A model generated the notes under the pieces. That model made no database searches, was not told the DNA's origin, and worked only from the letters and a program-made list of their open reading frames with translations. Shown piece by piece: positions 8,462-18,840 of a stretch of DNA of 64,000 nucleotides. A program made the translations under genes and the position numbers. The number at the start of each line of letters is the position of its first letter. The stretch's first letter is position 1. The stretch comes from UBA5069 sp963773745 (lineage in GTDB: Bacteria > Chloroflexota > Anaerolineae > Caldilineales > Caldilineaceae): assembly GCA_963773745.1 (NCBI GenBank), contig CAVZCL010000001.1, positions 62,001 to 126,000 on the forward strand. The letters run 5' to 3'.

Positions 8462-10138
8462 CTACTGCACCACTTCCCAATTCTCAACTTCGTTGTAAAC
8501 CGGCACGTCGAAGATCAGGTTCGGCATCTGCGAGAAGTGCTCGGCAGGGCCGGAGACACGGTTGTTGAAGGCCATGGGGCGCACTTCGTACCAGAGCCAG
8601 CCACGCGGCATCTCTTCGTTCAGAATCATGGAAATTTCCTGGTAGTACGGGGCGCGCAGCTCGCGCTCCGATTCGCTCAAGCCCAGGTCAAAGAGCTCAT
8701 CCACGCGCTCGTTGCAGTACCCCAGCGCCAGCTGGGTGCCGCAGCGAATGATGTTGGCGCCCACCGACGGGTCCAGGCCCTGCCCATTGGCGAAGTAGCC
8801 CATTTCGAAGGAGCCGTCGGCGTAGACAGCCTGAATCTCGGCGGGGTTGAGCAGGCGAGGCACAATGTTCACGCCCACAGCGGAGAGGTAGGACTGGATG
8901 GCGGTCACCGTGTCCTTGTTCACCTGGTCGGCATAGTAGTAGATGAAGTCAATCTGGCGGCTCGAATCCCAGCCAGCGTCAGCCAGCAGTTGCTTGGCCA
9001 GTTCGGGGTCGTAGGCGTTGGGGTCCATACCTTCGGGGTGGGTCCACGCTGCCGGGAACATCGTGTTGGAGAGAGTGCCCGTGCCCTTGCGAATGGAGTC
9101 CATGATCGCCTGGCGGTCAATCGCAAGCACCATTGCGCGGCGCACGTTCGCATCCGCCAGCCATTCCTGCTGGTGGTTAAACTGGAGATAGGTGGGCAGG
9201 CCGGCGTCCATGTCGGGCAGCACGGTCAGGTAGTCGAGCGCCATCATGCGGTCGAGTTCGCTCACCGGCACGCCGCCGCCTTCATAGGAGATGATATCCA
9301 GTTCCTGGGCTTCGAGCGCGTTCATGATCGAGGGGATGTCGGCGTAGATCTGGTAGATAATGCGCTCGGCCTTGGGTGCGCCCAGGAAGTAGTCGTCGTT
9401 GCGCACAACTTCCACATACTGGTCGGGCACATACTTCGCCCACTTGAAGGGGCCGGTGCCGACGCGGTTCTCTGTCCAGTACGGGTCCTGCTGGAGGGCG
9501 TCCTTGGCAACGCCGCCCAGAATGTGCTCGGGCAGAATGCTGATGGAGATGTTGAGCAGATTCACCCACAGCGGGCGCGGGCCCACAAGCTCGATCTGCA
9601 CGGTGTAGTCGTCGATCTTGGTGACGCCGGCCAGGCTGTCTGCAGCGCCGTCGCGGAATTCCTGATAGCCCTTCACGTCAATCAACTTGGCCGCATAGAC
9701 GGAGGCCACAGCAGGATCGGCAAAGAGGTTGTAGCTGAAGATGACGTCGTCGGCGTTGAAGTCCTCGCCGTCATGCCACTTCACATCCTGGCGCAGGTTG
9801 AAGACCCATGTTTGGCCACCATCCGGCGTATCCCACGATTCGGCCAGCAGCGGCTTGACGCCATCGCCGGTCCAAAGCACGTGAGCCAGCCCCTGCAGCA
9901 CTGTCTCGTCCAGGCGACGGCCACAGGTGGTCCACAGCGGGCCGGCCATGCAGCCTGTGCGGAAGGCGGCACGAATCGTGCCGGGGGTGGCGTCGGCGGC
10001 AACGGCAACGGGCGCTTCGGCGGCCGGCGCTGCGGTTGCATCGGCTGCGGGCGCAGCTGGTGCAGGCACCGCGGGCGCACATGCCGTGAATACCATCGAG
10101 AACAGCACAAGCAAGGCCAGCAATCGGTAGAACTTCAT
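8462..10138 (-). CDS. ABC transporter substrate-binding lipoprotein (family 5)
   Basis: A 558-residue extracytoplasmic solute-binding protein of the SBP_bac_5 (peptide/nickel/oligosaccharide) family. The N-terminus has a lipoprotein signal with lipobox FTAC (Cys about residue 20), then an Ala/Pro-rich linker of about 35 residues. The conserved start of the lobe follows (ETVLQGLAHVLWTGDGVKPLLAESW, here broken for length: ETVLQGLAHVLW then PLLAESW), together with WHDGEDFNADDVIFSYNL. It lies between the ATPase and permease genes. Transporters of this class carry peptides, and in some bacteria sialic acid (the SatABCD type). The lyase and epimerase in the same operon make the latter attractive but unproven. 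Confidence 0.95.
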   Translation of the reverse strand: MKFYRLLALLVLFSMVFTACAPAVPAPAAPAADATAAPAAEAPVAVAADATPGTIRAAFRTGCMAGPLWTTCGRRLDETVLQGLAHVLWTGDGVKPLLAESWDTPDGGQTWVFNLRQDVKWHDGEDFNADDVIFSYNLFADPAVASVYAAKLIDVKGYQEFRDGAADSLAGVTKIDDYTVQIELVGPRPLWVNLLNISISILPEHILGGVAKDALQQDPYWTENRVGTGPFKWAKYVPDQYVEVVRNDDYFLGAPKAERIIYQIYADIPSIMNALEAQELDIISYEGGGVPVSELDRMMALDYLTVLPDMDAGLPTYLQFNHQQEWLADANVRRAMVLAIDRQAIMDSIRKGTGTLSNTMFPAAWTHPEGMDPNAYDPELAKQLLADAGWDSSRQIDFIYYYADQVNKDTVTAIQSYLSAVGVNIVPRLLNPAEIQAVYADGSFEMGYFANGQGLDPSVGANIIRCGTQLALGYCNERVDELFDLGLSESERELRAPYYQEISMILNEEMPRGWLWYEVRPMAFNNRVSGPAEHFSQMPNLIFDVPVYNEVENWEVVQ

Positions 10139-10207
10139 GCGTCTCTCCTTTGGGGTTGTTTGGGACGGGCACGGAAAAGGTGTGGCAAAACGAGAGTGGA
10201 GTCCAGG

Positions 10208-11212
<1,005 letters not shown>

Positions 11213-11287
11213 AGACGAGGCGGCGGATAGGGCGTGGTCGCTCGCGTGGTTGCCATGCGTAGTCGGCGGCGTGCTCTACAGCAGCGT

Positions 11288-12291
11288 TCATAGCGGATCC
11301 CCAAAAACCTGCACCGTCTGAAGCTCTTCCCAGCGCCAACAGGCCGATGTGCGATTGGGGCCACACGCCATCAAGGGGGGCACTTCGGCACGGCACTTGG
11401 CAATTGCATAGGGGCAGCGCGGCCCAAAGGGGCAGCCCGTGGCAGCCTTGCGCAAGTCGGGCGGCAACCCTTCAATCGAGGCGAGCCGATCCTCCTTGTC
11501 CTGCTCCACATGCGGGATCGCGTTGAGCAACCCCAGCGTGTAGGGGTGCAGCGGCCGCTCGTAAATGTCGTCAACCGGCGCCTGCTCCACAATGTAGCCC
11601 GAGTACATGACGATCACCTTGTCCACCATCCCCGCGACCAGCGCGAGATTGTGGCTGATCCAGATAATGGCCATGCCCAGCTTCTGCTGGATCTCCTTCA
11701 CCAGCTCCACAATCTGCGCCTGAATCGTTACATCGAGCGCAGTCGTCGGCTCATCGGCAATCAGCAGGCTGGGATTGCACGCCAGCGACATGGCGATCAT
11801 GATGCGCTGGCGCTGCCCCCCGAGAACTGAAAGGGAAAATTGTCCAGCCGGTCCTCGGCATTGGGCAGCCCCACGAGCGTCATCAGCTCGGCGGCGCGCA
11901 CGCGCGCTTCCTGTTTGCTGGCGCCTGTGTGCGCACGCAACGCCTCGGTCATCTGCAGGCCAATCGGCAGCACGGGATTGAGCGAGGTCATGGGATCCTG
12001 AAAGATCATGGCAATCTCGCTGCCACGTACGGCACGCATATCGTCGGCGCTCAGTTTGAGCAGGTCGCGCCCGTTGAAGATGACTTCGCCTCCCTCCACA
12101 CGGCCCGGCGGAAAGCGAATGAGCCCCATGAGGGACATGACGCCCACCGATTTGCCCGAGCCGCTCTCGCCCACTATCCCCAGCGATTCGCCGGCATCGA
12201 GCGTGTAGGAGATGCCGTTGACGGCGTGAATTTTGGCGCCGTTGGAGTAGAAGCGGGTGACGAGGTCGCGCACTTCAAGCAGGTGGTCCAT
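11288..12291 (-). CDS. ABC transporter ATP-binding protein (OppD/DppD type), one frameshift
   Basis: The second ATPase, about 334 residues in total. The N-terminal half carries Walker A (GESGSGKS) and the Q-loop (IFQDPMTSLNP). The frame breaks at the signature motif: FQFSGG is followed by SASAS, while the next frame resumes with MIAMSLACNPSLLIADEPTTALD. The site (11815-11821) is a run of six Gs where FSGGQRQRI needs seven, so a homopolymer deletion in the read data is the simplest cause. The C-terminus has the oligopeptide-transporter Cys region (GCPFGPRCPYAIAKC). It starts 3 bases after the regulator gene. Confidence 0.92.
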
Positions 12292-12294
12292 AAC

Positions 12295-13017
12295 TCAGCC
12301 CTGTCCCTTGCGCAATGGCGGCATGTGCTTCGTCGCGCGCAGAATTCGCTCTTCCAGGTTGCGGAAATGGTCATTCATGCGCATGCGCGCCGACGCGCTG
12401 TCGCGCATGCGCACGGACGCAAGCAGTTCGCGGTGGTTTTCAACAGTGGCCACAGGATCGTGATCGGGCCCCATTTCGTCTTCAGGCATGGAGTGGTAGA
12501 CGAGCCAGAAGATGTCGATCAGCTGCGAGAGGGATTCGTTGCGCAGGCCGGCGTAGAGCAGGCGGTGAAAGGCCCGGTCCTCTTCGGAGGTGTCGGCACG
12601 TGCTTCGGCCTTGGCTGTCCAGCAATCGAGCAGAGCGTCCATCTCGTCCAGCGTGGCGTCGTCAATCGCGTCCACCGCCGGTACGACGGCCGAATCCTCA
12701 AGCCAGATGCGAATCTGGAGGATGCCAACAACCCGGTCGGGGTCAAAGAGCACACCATAGGAGAGGAGATCGAGAATGGAATCAAAGTTGAAGCTGCGCA
12801 CGCGCACGCCGTCACCGTGGCGCACTTCGACAATGCCGAGGGACTCAAGCGCCTTGATGGCCTCGCGCACGGAGCCACGGCTGACACCAAGATCAATGGC
12901 GAGTTGTCCTTCAGGGGGGAGCAGATCATCGGGCCCCAAACGGTTGGCCGTGATGTACTGCTTGATTTGATCCTGAATGGCACGATTCAGAAGCTGGCCG
13001 CGTGCGAGCTTTTGCAT
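12295..13017 (-). CDS. GntR/FadR-family transcriptional regulator
   Basis: A 240-residue regulator. An N-terminal winged helix-turn-helix (LPPEGQLAIDLGVSRGSVREAIKALESLGIVEVRHGDG, shown here by its core SRGSVREAIKAL) spans about residues 30-75. An all-helical FCD effector domain follows, with metal-type residues Asp/His (HRLLYAG, HRELLASV). The start at 13017 gives the standard FadR-type N-terminus; a longer frame to 13128 would run through the promoter. It is the first gene of the operon and sits behind a 19-bp palindrome, so it probably autoregulates and controls the transporter, lyase and epimerase. NanR, the sialic-acid regulator, belongs to the same family. Confidence 0.92.
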   Translation of the reverse strand: MQKLARGQLLNRAIQDQIKQYITANRLGPDDLLPPEGQLAIDLGVSRGSVREAIKALESLGIVEVRHGDGVRVRSFNFDSILDLLSYGVLFDPDRVVGILQIRIWLEDSAVVPAVDAIDDATLDEMDALLDCWTAKAEARADTSEEDRAFHRLLYAGLRNESLSQLIDIFWLVYHSMPEDEMGPDHDPVATVENHRELLASVRMRDSASARMRMNDHFRNLEERILRATKHMPPLRKGQG

Positions 13018-13064
13018 AGCGTGGGCCGTATTGGGTTGGAAGTCTGGAAAGTTGGGAGAAGTGA

Positions 13065-13083
13065 TTAGATATCGGATATCTAA
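13065..13083. promoter_or_regulatory. Predicted operator, perfect 19-bp palindrome
   Basis: TTAGATATC-G-GATATCTAA: two 9-base arms are exact reverse complements around one G. It starts a few bases downstream of the predicted transcription start and about 47 bases before the regulator start codon. The position suits repression by the FadR-type regulator encoded next. Confidence 0.75.
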
Positions 13084-13092
13084 CCTGCGCAC

Positions 13093-13121
13093 AGAATAGC
13101 ACTTGCACAGGGCGCTGTCAA
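13093..13121 (-). promoter_or_regulatory. Predicted promoter of the regulator/ABC operon (TTGACA-17-TATTCT)
   Basis: On the minus strand a consensus TTGACA (13121-13116), a 17-base spacer and TATTCT (13098-13093) lie just upstream of the palindromic operator. The predicted start near 13086 puts the operator at about +3 to +21. Confidence 0.75.
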
Positions 13122-13361
13122 TAGGCAATGTCGACGAACTTCAGAACTTCCAATGATCCGCCGGGCTTGCCTTCTTCTGCGCATTCTGCACGTCCGATTC
13201 GGCGAGCAAGGCACAGATGCGCATCCATGTTCCACCCTCGGCAAGGTGGTATCCACCAGCATGAGGACAATCGCACAGTCGCGCAGTTTCCAGTGGCGCA
13301 CGCTCTTCACTGCCATACCGGCGCGCTGAACTCCATTCCTTTGTCGAATACCCCTAAAAAG

Positions 13362-13411
13362 ACTTGAGACCATTCGGTCAGTGCATTTGCACTGACCGAA
13401 TGGTCTCAAGT
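13362..13411 (-). terminator. Terminator downstream of tRNA-Asn
   Basis: A perfect 24-bp inverted repeat (13362-13385 and 13388-13411) with a 2-base loop is followed on the minus strand by C-TTTTT. It lies 19 bases beyond the CCA end of the tRNA gene. The stem is unusually long and exact. Confidence 0.8.
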
Positions 13412-13429
13412 TGATGGCCCACAACAATC

Positions 13430-13505
13430 TGGCTCCTCGGGGAAGACTCGAACTTCCAACATTTCGGTTAACAGCCGAATGCTCTGCCGATTGAGCTACC
13501 GAGGA
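13430..13505 (-). tRNA. tRNA-Asn (anticodon GTT)
   Basis: A full cloverleaf can be drawn. The acceptor is TCCTCGG/CCGAGGA, the D stem GCTC/GAGC, the anticodon stem TTCGG/CCGAA with loop CTGTTAA (anticodon GTT), and the T stem GGAAG/CTTCC with loop TTCGAGT. The discriminator base is G and the 3' CCA is encoded. It follows rpoD on the same strand but has its own consensus-like promoter. Confidence 0.97.
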
Positions 13506-13554
13506 TTATTCGATTGACGTGCGCTCGAGCAATGCTCGCTGCGCACGAAAATAA

Positions 13555-13583
13555 ATTCTACCAGCAGGAGGCGGCATTGTCAA
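13555..13583 (-). promoter_or_regulatory. Predicted tRNA-Asn promoter (TTGACA-17-TAGAAT)
   Basis: TTGACA (13583-13578), a 17-base spacer and TAGAAT (13560-13555) on the minus strand lie about 50 bases before the mature tRNA 5' end. The -35 box falls in the loop of a hairpin that could terminate rpoD. A second hairpin (about 13519-13546, GTGCGC...GCGCAC) lies in the tRNA leader. Confidence 0.7.
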
Positions 13584-13594
13584 AATGCCGCCTC
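13568..13594 (-). terminator. Hairpin after rpoD, possible terminator
   Basis: An 11-bp stem (GAGGCGGCATT / AATGCCGCCTC) with a 5-base loop lies about 54 bases past the rpoD stop. The tract after it on the minus strand is T-rich only farther on (GAATTTATTTT). It overlaps the tRNA-Asn -35 element. Confidence 0.45.
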
Positions 13595-13647
13595 TGCAAA
13601 CGGCTTTCACCATCACACAAGACGCGCAGCGGCCAACCTCCGCCGCA

Positions 13648-15444
13648 TCACGCCAGGAAGTCGCGCAGCTTGCGGCTGCGCAGCGGGTGGCGCAGCTTGC
13701 GCAGCGCCTTTGCCTCAATCTGGCGCACACGCTCGCGCGTCACGTTGAACTCCTTGCCCACATCCTCCAGCGTGCGCGGAATGTCGTCCTGCAGCCCAAA
13801 GCGCATCTCCAGCACCTTGCGCTCGCGCTCGTTCAGGCCATCCAGAATCTCGGCCATCTGCTCGCGCAACATGCGCCGGCTGGCCGAATCGACCGGGCCG
13901 GGCAGGCTGTCATCCTCAATGAAATCGCCCAGGTTGCTCGTCTCTTCATTCCCTACGGGCGTCTCCAGGCTCAGCGGCTCCTGGCTAAGACGCTGAATTT
14001 TGCGCACCTTCGCGGCTGCCCGCTCAAGGCGATGCACCACTTCCACGTCAAGCTTCGTATCAAACTGCTGCGCCGCCAGCACCAATTCGGTATCTGCCGG
14101 CTCAAGAAAGTCCATGCGCACTGCCAGTTCCTCGTGCGTGGGGTCGCGGCCCAACTCCTGCTGCAGCGTGCGCTGAATGCGCGCCTGGCGGTTGATCGTC
14201 TCCACCATATGCACGGGAATGCGAATTGTGCGCGCCTGGTCGGCAATGGCACGGCTGATCGCCTGGCGAATCCACCACGTGGCATAAGTGCTGAACTTAT
14301 AGCCAAGCTTGTGGTCGAACTTGTCCACGGCGCGCAGCAGCCCCAGGTTGCCTTCCTGAATCAGGTCCAGGAAGCTGAGGCCGCGCCCGATGTAGCGCTT
14401 GGCCACACTCACCACGAGGCGCAGGTTGCTCTGCGCCAATTTACCATGCGCCAGTTCGCCATTGCGCATGAGTATCAGCGCCCGAATGCGTTCGGGGCCC
14501 TCAATGCCCGCCTCGCGCAGTGCACGCATGATCTGCTGCAGGGACTCCAATACGCCCGCCAGCGTGCGCGACGCAACGTGGTCTGCCGCACCCAGCACCC
14601 CAAAAGCATCGCCAACCGCTTCCCAATCCGTCTCTATGCGAGTCAACTTCTTTGCCTCGGGGTCATAAAGGCTATCGGTAATGGCGGCAATGGCGCTGTG
14701 AATCTCCGCTTCATGCTCATCAAGCGGCGTCTCGCGCAGCGCCTGCGAGCCGTCGATGTAGAACTCGTCCAGCAGATCGAGCAGAAGCTGCGCGTCGGTG
14801 TTGCCTTGTGCATGCAGGAATGCCTGCGCTTCCACCCCTTCTGCAATACTGCGCGCGAGGTCAATCTCCTGGTCGCCTGTCAGCAGGTCGTGCCGGCCAA
14901 TGTCCATGAGGTACATCCGCACAGGGTCAAGGCTCTGTCCCAGCTCGGGCACATCCTCAATCAACTTCTCAATCGGCAGGCTCTTCTCGCGCTCAACCTC
15001 TTCTTCGAGCTTGGTGTTGCGCCCGATTTGAGGAATTGGCGCCGACTCCTCCTCACTCGGTTCCGGCTCATCAGTAAAGAGGTCGTCCTCCTCAACCGCC
15101 TTTCCTTCGCCCAGATTGATATACTCATCAAGCTCACTCTCAGCCGCCGACTTTGGCGCCCGCTCAATGCGTCCGTTCGCAGGGCGCGTGCGCCCCGCGT
15201 TGCGCGGGAGGCCGGGCAACGTGCCGCTTGCCGTGTTCGCCGCAAAGCCGGCCCCTGCAGTGCTCTCGGGGATGGTCAAGGGCGAGTCCTCGAAGAGCTC
15301 GTCCTCAAGGTGTGCAGCTGCGACGTCAACTTCCATTTCAGCGACGGACGCCTGCGACGGCTTCACGTCAAGCTCTTCGCCAACTCGATTATTGGCCGGT
15401 TTCGCCGGCTCTCTCTTCGACGACTTGCGGGTTGGGTTTGCCAT
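13648..15444 (-). CDS. rpoD: Primary RNA polymerase sigma factor (RpoD/SigA)
   Basis: A 598-residue sigma70. A poorly conserved, acidic N-terminal extension of about 150 residues comes first. Region 1.2 follows (DPVRMYLMDIGRHDLLTGDQE), then region 2 with FLDLIQEGNLGLLRAVDKFD and KFSTYATWWIRQAI, region 3 and region 4 (TLEDVGKEFNVTRERVRQIE, near residue 560). The start at 15444 has AAGGAG 5-6 bases upstream. It follows dnaG on the same strand, the classic macromolecular-synthesis order, although rpsU is not present. It recognises promoters of the TTGACA/TATAAT type seen in this window. Confidence 0.97.
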   Translation of the reverse strand: MANPTRKSSKREPAKPANNRVGEELDVKPSQASVAEMEVDVAAAHLEDELFEDSPLTIPESTAGAGFAANTASGTLPGLPRNAGRTRPANGRIERAPKSAAESELDEYINLGEGKAVEEDDLFTDEPEPSEEESAPIPQIGRNTKLEEEVEREKSLPIEKLIEDVPELGQSLDPVRMYLMDIGRHDLLTGDQEIDLARSIAEGVEAQAFLHAQGNTDAQLLLDLLDEFYIDGSQALRETPLDEHEAEIHSAIAAITDSLYDPEAKKLTRIETDWEAVGDAFGVLGAADHVASRTLAGVLESLQQIMRALREAGIEGPERIRALILMRNGELAHGKLAQSNLRLVVSVAKRYIGRGLSFLDLIQEGNLGLLRAVDKFDHKLGYKFSTYATWWIRQAISRAIADQARTIRIPVHMVETINRQARIQRTLQQELGRDPTHEELAVRMDFLEPADTELVLAAQQFDTKLDVEVVHRLERAAAKVRKIQRLSQEPLSLETPVGNEETSNLGDFIEDDSLPGPVDSASRRMLREQMAEILDGLNERERKVLEMRFGLQDDIPRTLEDVGKEFNVTRERVRQIEAKALRKLRHPLRSRKLRDFLA

Positions 15445-15598
15445 TAATCTCCTTCACAACCAGCGCCGTGCGCCGGCCGGCCCCTGCCGAGCGGGCCACA
15501 AACTCGGGCTGCATCTCAACCGGGGTTAACGCAGCAGCCTATCCTGCACAAAAACTCTGTACACTGTGTGTGGATAACGAAATTGTGAGGCGAGCCGT

Positions 15599-17590
15599 TC
15601 AGCCCAGTCGCGAACTGGGTGATTCCTTGCGCCGGAAACCGTTCCGATGGTTCTCGCGGAGCTTGAGGGGCTGCAGATGATCCAGCTCGCGTTGAATGCG
15701 GCTGTAGACGCTGCCGAGTGATCGTGACGTAGACATCTCACCGTTCGACTGCGCCTCCTTCATCAGAAAATTCACTGCCACGCTCTCGATTTTCAGTCTT
15801 TGCAGGCGCAAGTGGACTATATCCTTTATCATGCCCTCACGCAACTCCAGATCGGTTCGGGCGGGAGGGCCGCGCCGTAGGCAACGAGGCTTCCGAGCTT
15901 GGCGTGCAACGCGGGCGAAAGCTGCTCCTGGAAGCTTTCCAACTCCCACGGCTCGTCGCTGGTAATGTAGCGCCTGAGCGCCGAAAAGATCTCCTGATTC
16001 TCGGCGTGCTGGAGGTCCACCTCCGTAAGCGGCTCGATCTTGAGCTCAGCCGTCTGCTGCGCCAACCAGACGAGCGAGTCAGGCTCGCGGATCAGCATCG
16101 CCAGCAAATGGTCCTCCACCTCAATTGCGGCCGGCGCCTGGGCGGCCGGCTTGCGCGCTGTGGCACTCTCCCGCTGCGCGCCTGGGCCGCCCCTGGCGCC
16201 GCCTTCACGCACAATCGACCCTCGTCGCTCGGCGGGCGGCTCGGCCTTTGTGGGGCGGGCGGCAGCACGCACACGCGCATCAATAATATACTCCTCCACC
16301 TGCACCAAACGCGACAACTGGTGAATGTAGTGCTGCCGCTCCACTTCGTTGTCCACTTCGGCAATCAGGGGCGTCAGTTCATCCACAGCCTCCGCCTTGC
16401 CGTGGGCAGTGCCCAGGTCCAGCCGGCGGCTCGTTACCGCAAAGTAGAAGTCCACCAGCGGCAGCGCGCGCTCGATCAGCGTTTCCCACAGCGCCGGGTC
16501 GCGCCGCACCACATCGTCGGGGTCCATCCCCTCCGGCATGGAGATGATGCGCAGCGTGGCATCCAGCCGCTCGGTCATTTGCACGCCGCGGCCGGGCGTG
16601 AGCACGGGCTTGCTGACGCGGGTCAGGGCCTGGCGCGCCTGATTGAGGCCGCGAATTGTGGCTGCCTGGCCCGCAGCGTCGGCGTCCAGCGCCATGACGA
16701 AGTTGCGCGTGTAGCGTTCAAGCTGGCGCAACTGGTCGGAGGTGATCGCCGTACCCATGCACGCTACCACGTTGGCAAAGCCATGCTGGTGCGCCGCAAT
16801 CACATCCATGTAACCTTCCACAATCACCACTTCGTCGGCTTTGCGGATGGCATCCTGGGCGCGATCAATGCCAAAGACCACGTGAGACTTGTGAAAGAGG
16901 GGGGTCTCCGCCGTGTTGAGGTACTTGGGCTGGCTGTCGTCGAGCACGCGCCCGCCAAAGCCAATCACGCGCCCCTGGCTGATCGCGAATGGGAATGATG
17001 ACCCGATTGCGGAAGGCATCGTAGATTGTCTCGCGCTGCTCATTGCGCTTGACGAGCCCCGCCGCCAACTGCGTCTCCAGCGGAAAACCGCGGCCGCTCA
17101 GATAGTCGCGCAAGCCGCTCCATTGGTCGAGCGAAAAGCCAATCTGGAACGAGTCCGCAGTCTCGCCGTCGAGCTTGCGCCGCTCCAGATAGGCGCGCGC
17201 CCGCGCAGCCTGCGCATGGTTGAGCAGCAGATCGTGAAAGTACTTGGCTGCCGCCTCGTTGACCTCATGCAGCGCAACCTTGAGCGAGCGCTCCTCGTCG
17301 TGCTCGTCCTCCTCAAGCGATACGCCCGTCTCCTGCGCCAGGCGCACCAGCGCCTCGCGGAAGTCGATGTTCTCCTTGCGCATGAGGAACGAGAAGACGT
17401 CGCCGCCTGTGCCACAGGCGCCGAAGCAATGCCATGTTCCGGAATTGGGATAGACGACGAACGACGGTGTACGCTCGTTGTGGAAGGGACAGAGCCCCTT
17501 GAGAATGCTGCCCGCCTTCTTGAGCTCGGTATAGCGCCCGATCACATCTTCAATGTTGGCTCGAGCCTTGATTTCGTCAATTGCACTCAT
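15599..17590 (-). CDS. dnaG: DNA primase DnaG, two frameshifts
   Basis: DNA primase makes RNA primers for replication. The start at 17590 (MSAIDEIKARANIEDVIGRY) has GGGAGGAG about 9 bases upstream. The CHC2 zinc ribbon is visible (CPFHNERTPSF, then CFGACGTGGD), then the catalytic core with TOPRIM (VVIVEGYMDVIAAHQHG; ALDADAAGQ). The frame shifts near 17000, where RVIIPIRD should continue as SQGRVIGFGGRVLDD (one extra base). It shifts again near 15860: GAALPPE should continue as TDLELREGMIKDIVHLRLQRL, the C-terminal DnaB-binding helical tail. The total, about 664 residues, is normal. An essential gene broken twice argues for sequence errors. Confidence 0.9.
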
Positions 17591-17647
17591 CGAAACACTC
17601 CTCCCGTCCACAGCCGGGGACGCACGGGAGCCGGAGCGAGCGGCACG

Positions 17648-17677
17648 ATTCTACAGAATGCCCATGGCGGTTGTCAA
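17648..17677 (-). promoter_or_regulatory. Predicted dnaG promoter (TTGACA-18-TAGAAT)
   Basis: TTGACA at 17677-17672 and TAGAAT at 17653-17648 on the minus strand, 18 bases apart, lie between the SCP2-domain gene and dnaG. The expected leader is about 50 bases. Confidence 0.7.
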
Positions 17678-17698
17678 AGAGGTGAAGGGAGCGCTGTG

Positions 17699-18109
17699 TT
17701 ACAGGAGGCCGTGCGCAGCGGCAATCGCGGGATAGACCTTCTCGCACTCATAGAAGAGTTCGGTCAACTTCATCATCTTCAGCATGTTGCCGCGCGGCTT
17801 GATCTGGCCGCTGAAGAAGGCCTCGCGTGTGCTCTGCTTGCCCAGCCAGAGCGAATGCAGCAAGTTGGCAGCCAGCACAATCTCTATGTTCGCCTCGCCC
17901 GGTCGCTTGCCAAAAAAGACCTCAAGCGGCGGCTGGCGGCCATCAACCAGAATTTCGGCATTGGGCCCCGTGGCGCGAATGCGGATGACCAGGTTGCTGT
18001 GCGTAATGCCGTGGATGTTTTCCGGCGCGGCTGCAACCTGCGTGAAGACATCGCGCATGACCGTATAGAACTGCTCCTCCGACGTGAAGATCGGCTTCGT
18101 GACTGTCAC
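17699..18109 (-). CDS. SCP2 sterol-binding domain protein
   Basis: A protein of about 136 residues from a GTG at 18109 (preceded by GGAAAGGG). The sequence (HSNLVIRIRATGPNAEILVDG, PLEVFFGKRPGEANIEIVLAA, and a helix with GQIKPRGNMLKMMKLTELF) follows the SCP2/lipid-carrier fold, in which a hydrophobic cavity binds lipids. The frame extends upstream to 18292, but that part is low-quality coding sequence. It precedes dnaG on the same strand with a promoter in between. The ligand is unknown. Confidence 0.7.
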   Translation of the reverse strand: MTVTKPIFTSEEQFYTVMRDVFTQVAAAPENIHGITHSNLVIRIRATGPNAEILVDGRQPPLEVFFGKRPGEANIEIVLAANLLHSLWLGKQSTREAFFSGQIKPRGNMLKMMKLTELFYECEKVYPAIAAAHGLL

Positions 18110-18361
18110 GTGCGCTGTGCGCCCTTTCCGTGTAGCATGTGCCCGTAGGTATGCGCTTGGCCTGTGACAATCGCCATCCTGCGCGACCCGTGCGGACCCA
18201 TTCTCGTACTGTGTGCAGGGCGCTTCGCGTCCCCTGGGTTGGGAGTGACATTGTACCACCACCGCCCGACAGCGCACAGGACGAGCAAACAAAATCGGGG
18301 CGGGCGTTGGACTCGCGTCTGATAATGCAGGGCAGCCAAATCACCTTAAGGAGACGCCGCA

Positions 18362-18840
18362 ATGGCAAAGCCAAGGAAGAACAAGAGCGATGAACCGGAA
18401 CTCCCCTTCCAGTGGGAGCAGGTGCAGAGTGCAATCTGGCTAGTTGGCATTGCAATTATTGCCTTGCGGGGATGGTGGTGGCCCGGCATGCTTGTGCTCG
18501 TGGCAATCAGCGGCCTCACCCAGGCCGCCATTGTCGCCTACCTCGAGCGCAACAAGGCGCGCGACGAGGCCGTGATCGAGCAGAAAAACCTTGAAGAAGC
18601 ACGCGCAACAGCTTTGGCCGACAATTGCCCGGGCTGCGGTGCTCCACTCGACACCAAGAGTGTCATCTGGCGCAGCGCCACAACGGCATCATGTCCCTAC
18701 TGCAACCGTTCAATCAAGGCAAGCCGGCCACAAAACCGCCCAGCCGTCCTGCTGAGCCAAACGTGCCTTCTACACCGGCCTGGCCAATTGCAGACGAGCA
18801 GGCAGACACCGTCACGAAGCGTCCGGTTGACGCCCGCTAA
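18362..18840 (+). CDS. Membrane-anchored zinc-ribbon protein, probable late frameshift
   Basis: The start has AAGGAG upstream. The protein begins with a basic tail (MAKPRKNKSDEP), two hydrophobic segments (about residues 25-60), then a charged helix (LERNKARDEAVIEQKNLEEARA) and a zinc ribbon with CPGCG and CPYC. One frame continues to 18865 with implausible sequence. The other, entered near 18715, gives a Pro/Ser-rich tail (GKPATKPPSRPAEPNVP) ending at 18840, just where the convergent FemAB-type gene ends. I favour the latter. No specific function is recognised. Confidence 0.6.

Noticed and set aside
13585..15447. A 620-codon open frame on the + strand opposite rpoD.
   Set aside because: Antisense shadow of a strongly conserved gene; composition (Leu/Arg/Gln/His-rich) is typical of reversed coding DNA.
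18110..18292. N-terminal extension of the SCP2-domain protein.
   Set aside because: The extra 60 codons do not look like coding sequence (Arg/Cys/His-rich), and a GTG with a fair Shine-Dalgarno gives the normal domain start.
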